Shown piece after piece: positions 61,526-64,000 of a stretch of 64,000 nucleotides of DNA. The DNA lies in NCBI RefSeq assembly GCF_009734445.1, contig NZ_CP046457.1, forward strand, positions 1,544,001 to 1,608,000, in the 5' to 3' direction. Origin of the DNA: Candidatus Syntrophocurvum alkaliphilum (GTDB lineage: Bacteria > Bacillota > Syntrophomonadia > Syntrophomonadales > Syntrophomonadaceae). Position 1 is the first letter of the stretch. Each line of letters starts with the position of its first letter. The translations under genes were made by a program, and so were the position numbers. Under the pieces are notes generated by a model that ran no database searches, was not told the origin of the DNA, and worked only from the letters and a program-made list of their open reading frames with translations.

Positions 61526-61585
61526 ACATTAGGTGGAAAAATAGATATTGATGTTTATTATAACGAGATAAAAAGGATGAATGCT

Positions 61586-62467
61586 ATGAAAATACTAGTA
61601 CTCGGAGCTACTGGTATGCTAGGACATAAACTGTTTATGCATCTTTCAAGTTACAAAGATTTTAGTGTATTTGCTACCGCACGAGACCCTAATATCTTGC
61701 ATAAAAATATTCCTACTAAGATGCAAAAAAATATTATACAAAATATGGATGCCAAAAATGTTTATAGTATTACTAATGTAATTAAGTATTTTAAACCTAA
61801 TATAGTAATAAATTGTATAGGAATAATTAAGCAAGGATCATTAGGAAGTAATAATATAGCAAATATCGAGATTAATGCCCTTCTTCCTCATAAAATTGCT
61901 ACGGTATGCAATGGTATTGGGGCTAGATTAATACATTTTAGTACTGATTGTGTTTTTAGCGGTAAAAAAGGTAATTATGTAGAGACTGATGAGCCTGATG
62001 CTAAAGACTTGTATGGAAAAACTAAAATGCTAGGTGAAGTAGATTATCCCCATTGCTTAACCTTACGCACATCAATTATAGGGCATGAATTACAATCAAA
62101 ATTGGGCCTTATTGAATGGTTTTTGTCTCAAGAGGATATCATTAATGGCTATACAAACCATATATATACTGGCTTTCCTACTATAGAACTTGCAAATATT
62201 ATTGCCAAATATATTATTCCCCACGAAGAACTACACGGTATTTATCATCTTTCTACAAATCCTATATCCAAATATGAATTACTTAAATTAGTAGCAGATA
62301 TTTATAAGAAAAAAATCACTGTTAAACCATATGATGCTACTAGTTGTGATCGTTCACTTATCTCAAATAGATTGCAAAAAATAGTGGGGTATTCTCCACC
62401 ATCTTGGCGTGATTTAGTTGAAAAGATGTATCAAGACTATTTGGTTTCATCTTATAGTAATTATTAG
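61586..62467 (+). CDS. RmlD-like SDR sugar-nucleotide reductase (FnlB/CapF-like, without cupin domain)
   Basis: 293 residues of the extended SDR family: NAD(P)-binding KILVLGATGMLGHKLF, active-site YGKTKMLGE (YxxxK) and DCVFSG. It resembles dTDP-4-dehydrorhamnose reductase and the 4-keto reductases of FucNAc/QuiNAc synthesis. Classical CapF/WbjC has an additional C-terminal cupin domain that is absent here. First gene of a rightward operon with a dehydratase and a 2-epimerase. The ATG at 61586 has AAGGA 8 bases upstream (an in-frame ATG at 61577 overlaps it). A sigma-K-type promoter precedes it. Confidence 0.82.
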   Translation: MKILVLGATGMLGHKLFMHLSSYKDFSVFATARDPNILHKNIPTKMQKNIIQNMDAKNVYSITNVIKYFKPNIVINCIGIIKQGSLGSNNIANIEINALLPHKIATVCNGIGARLIHFSTDCVFSGKKGNYVETDEPDAKDLYGKTKMLGEVDYPHCLTLRTSIIGHELQSKLGLIEWFLSQEDIINGYTNHIYTGFPTIELANIIAKYIIPHEELHGIYHLSTNPISKYELLKLVADIYKKKITVKPYDATSCDRSLISNRLQKIVGYSPPSWRDLVEKMYQDYLVSSYSNY

Positions 62468-62479
62468 GGGGCACTTTAA

Positions 62480-63544
62480 ATGTCACTTTTCAAAAATAAA
62501 GTTGTACTTATAACAGGTGGAACCGGTTCACTCGGTAAAGTTCTTACACGTCGCTTATTATCAAATCCTAATGATCTTCCTAAAAAAATTATAATATTTT
62601 CTCGTGATGAAGCTAAACAGCATGCGATGAGGGTAGATTACAAGCAGAAAATACAAGCTACTGATGAAATTATTTATGAGGACTTTAAAAAATTAGTTGA
62701 ATTTAGAATCGGTGATATTAGAAATTATCATTCAGTTTGTGCCGCACTCGATGGAGTTAACATCGTTATAAACACCGCTGCATTAAAACAAGTTCCTACC
62801 TGTGAATACTTTCCTTATGAAGCTGTTCAAACAAATATAGGTGGCGCAGAAAATATTGTTCGTGCTATACGAGAAAATAAACTAACAATAGATACTGTGG
62901 TAGGAGTTTCTACTGATAAAGCCTGTAAGCCAATTAATGTAATGGGAATGACTAAAGCAATACAAGAAAGAGTCTTTATAAATGCTAACATTAGTATACC
63001 TTCAACAAGATTTATTTGTGTTCGTTATGGAAATGTATTAGCTTCACGTGGATCTGTAGTACCCCTGTTTCGTGAGCAAATAAAAAATGGTGGACCAGTT
63101 ACAATTACAACCACAGATATGACAAGATTTTTATTGTCATTAGATAAAGCAGTTGATACCGTTATCGCTTCAATTGAAAATGCATATCCCGGTGAAATAT
63201 ATATTCCAAAAGTTCCATCAGCACGTATTTTAGATGTGGCAACTGCACTGATAGAAGATCGTAATATAGAAACAATTATAACTGGTATAAGACCAGGAGA
63301 AAAAGTGCACGAAATATTAGTTTCTTATGAAGAATCACAGCATACCGTTGATAGAGGTATTTACTATGCAATACAACCTATGCTCCCTGAATTGTTACCA
63401 TATATCACCAAGCGCAACATGCTACATAAGGAATACAGTTCAGGGGATTCGGTTTTAAATTTAGAAGATACTAAACAACTACTATATGATCATAAGCTTA
63501 ATATAGATGCCCCTTTTAATTATGAAGGAGAATTTTTGCGATGA
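62480..63544 (+). CDS. UDP-GlcNAc 4,6-dehydratase (5-epimerising type, CapE/WbjB/FnlA-like)
   Basis: 354 residues. Nucleotide-binding VLITGGTGSLGKVLTRRLL, FSRDEAKQHAMR, IGDIRNYHSV, AALKQVPTCEYFPYEAVQTN and the active-site segment VSTDKACKPINVMGMTKAIQE, with the Tyr of YxxxK replaced by Met as in the CapE/FlaA1 branch. It starts the pathway from UDP-GlcNAc towards UDP-L-FucNAc or UDP-QuiNAc. GGGG lies before the ATG. Its stop overlaps the next gene's start (ATGA), so the enzymes are co-translated. Confidence 0.88.
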   Translation: MSLFKNKVVLITGGTGSLGKVLTRRLLSNPNDLPKKIIIFSRDEAKQHAMRVDYKQKIQATDEIIYEDFKKLVEFRIGDIRNYHSVCAALDGVNIVINTAALKQVPTCEYFPYEAVQTNIGGAENIVRAIRENKLTIDTVVGVSTDKACKPINVMGMTKAIQERVFINANISIPSTRFICVRYGNVLASRGSVVPLFREQIKNGGPVTITTTDMTRFLLSLDKAVDTVIASIENAYPGEIYIPKVPSARILDVATALIEDRNIETIITGIRPGEKVHEILVSYEESQHTVDRGIYYAIQPMLPELLPYITKRNMLHKEYSSGDSVLNLEDTKQLLYDHKLNIDAPFNYEGEFLR

Positions 63545-64000
63545 AAATAATGACTATACTAGGTACTCGCCCTGAAATTATTCGTCTTAGCAAAATTATT
63601 CCTCTTCTAGATAAATATTATAATCATGTATTGGTCAACACAGGACAAAATTTTGACCCAAAATTAAATGACATCTTCTTTAATGAACTAGGAATTCGCC
63701 AAGTGAATTATTCATTAGATTGTAATTATAAAAAAGGTATAGAACAAATTTCTTATATATTAACATCCTGTGAAAATATTCTATCTTTAGAAAAACCTGA
63801 CCGTATACTAATACTTGGTGATACTAACAGTGCACTATCAGCAATAGTAGCAAAGCGAATGGGTATTCCAGTATTTCATATGGAAGCAGGAAATCGCTGT
63901 TATGATGATCGTGTTCCAGAAGAAATAAATAGACGCATTGTTGACCATTGTAGCGATATTCTTCTTCCTTATACAGAACGTAGTAGGGCAAATCTTTTAA
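63541..64000 (+). CDS. UDP-N-acetylglucosamine 2-epimerase-like enzyme (FnlC/CapG/WecB type), partial
   Basis: First 153 residues before the right edge. The N-terminus MKIMTILGTRPEIIRLSKII and the stretch HMEAGNRCYDDRVPEEINRRIVDH are the hallmarks of the WbjD/CapG subgroup, which performs the last 2-epimerisation in UDP-L-FucNAc synthesis. Also seen are NTGQNFDP and LILGDTNSAL. ATG overlaps the preceding TGA. Together with the two genes before it this forms a three-enzyme set for an N-acetyl-6-deoxyhexosamine nucleotide. Confidence 0.88.
   Translation, partial: MKIMTILGTRPEIIRLSKIIPLLDKYYNHVLVNTGQNFDPKLNDIFFNELGIRQVNYSLDCNYKKGIEQISYILTSCENILSLEKPDRILILGDTNSALSAIVAKRMGIPVFHMEAGNRCYDDRVPEEINRRIVDHCSDILLPYTERSRANLL

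Overview
The window comes from an AT-rich, endospore-forming, Gram-positive bacterium of the Firmicutes, most likely an anaerobic or facultative member of the Clostridia. The evidence is a Flp/Tad pilus cluster of Gram-positive type, pyruvate formate-lyase with its activase, strong AGGAGG-type ribosome binding sites with many TTG/GTG starts, a GbsR-type regulator, and collagen-like spore-surface genes behind promoters of the sigma-K type. No species is claimed. No rRNA, tRNA, CRISPR array or intact transposase was seen.

Layout. 1-2460: end of a Flp/Tad pilus operon read leftward (pilin, prepilin peptidase, TadE, TadG, CpaB). 2700-6710: YitT membrane protein, a small coiled-coil protein, a MATE exporter and an rRNA methyltransferase. 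6980-15430: a mannose-centred carbohydrate cluster holding GDP-mannose pyrophosphorylase, phosphomannomutase (with an ATT start codon), a GT4 glycosyltransferase, a six-hairpin glycosidase-like protein and, convergent to them, a 1181-residue glycosyltransferase-GH130 fusion. This set could make and recycle a mannose oligomer or polymer, possibly beta-1,2-mannan. 15740-23290: oligoendopeptidase F, Nudix hydrolase, citrate synthase, a peptidoglycan-binding/LysM protein, DUF502 and a flavin reductase. 23410-26690: a foreign-looking, clearly more GC-rich island with two overlapping MutS-like ATPase genes. 26820-43660: housekeeping and transport genes (CoA-binding, TraB, HflX, ABC-F, PFL and activase, thioredoxin-like protein with permease, an HlyD/FtsX/ATPase export operon, Yip1, SPFH with NfeD). 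43770-44370: two paralogous CxxC microproteins with a copy of an interspersed repeat between them. 44560-49290: cold-shock protein, GbsR regulator, orphan glycine-betaine-type binding protein, isochorismatase-like hydrolase, cell-wall amidase and a BASS transporter.

49440-64000 looks like a spore-surface (exosporium/nap) locus. It holds a tandem GT2-TPR glycosyltransferase, three collagen-like genes (1322, 780 and 471 residues), two accessory structural proteins and the start of a rightward operon for a UDP-FucNAc/QuiNAc-type sugar. Four promoters of form AC-N17-CATANNGTA, matching the sigma-K consensus, lie in front of the three collagen genes and the sugar operon, so the protein filaments and their presumed glycan would be made together late in the mother cell. 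The collagen genes carry recent-looking internal and whole-module duplications (873-bp, 180-bp and 746-bp repeats). The C-terminal head of the largest one resembles a domain I associate with tailed-phage structural proteins.

Limits: families were assigned by reading motifs and domain patterns, with no database search. Starts were chosen from ribosome binding sites and often differ from the longest reading frame.
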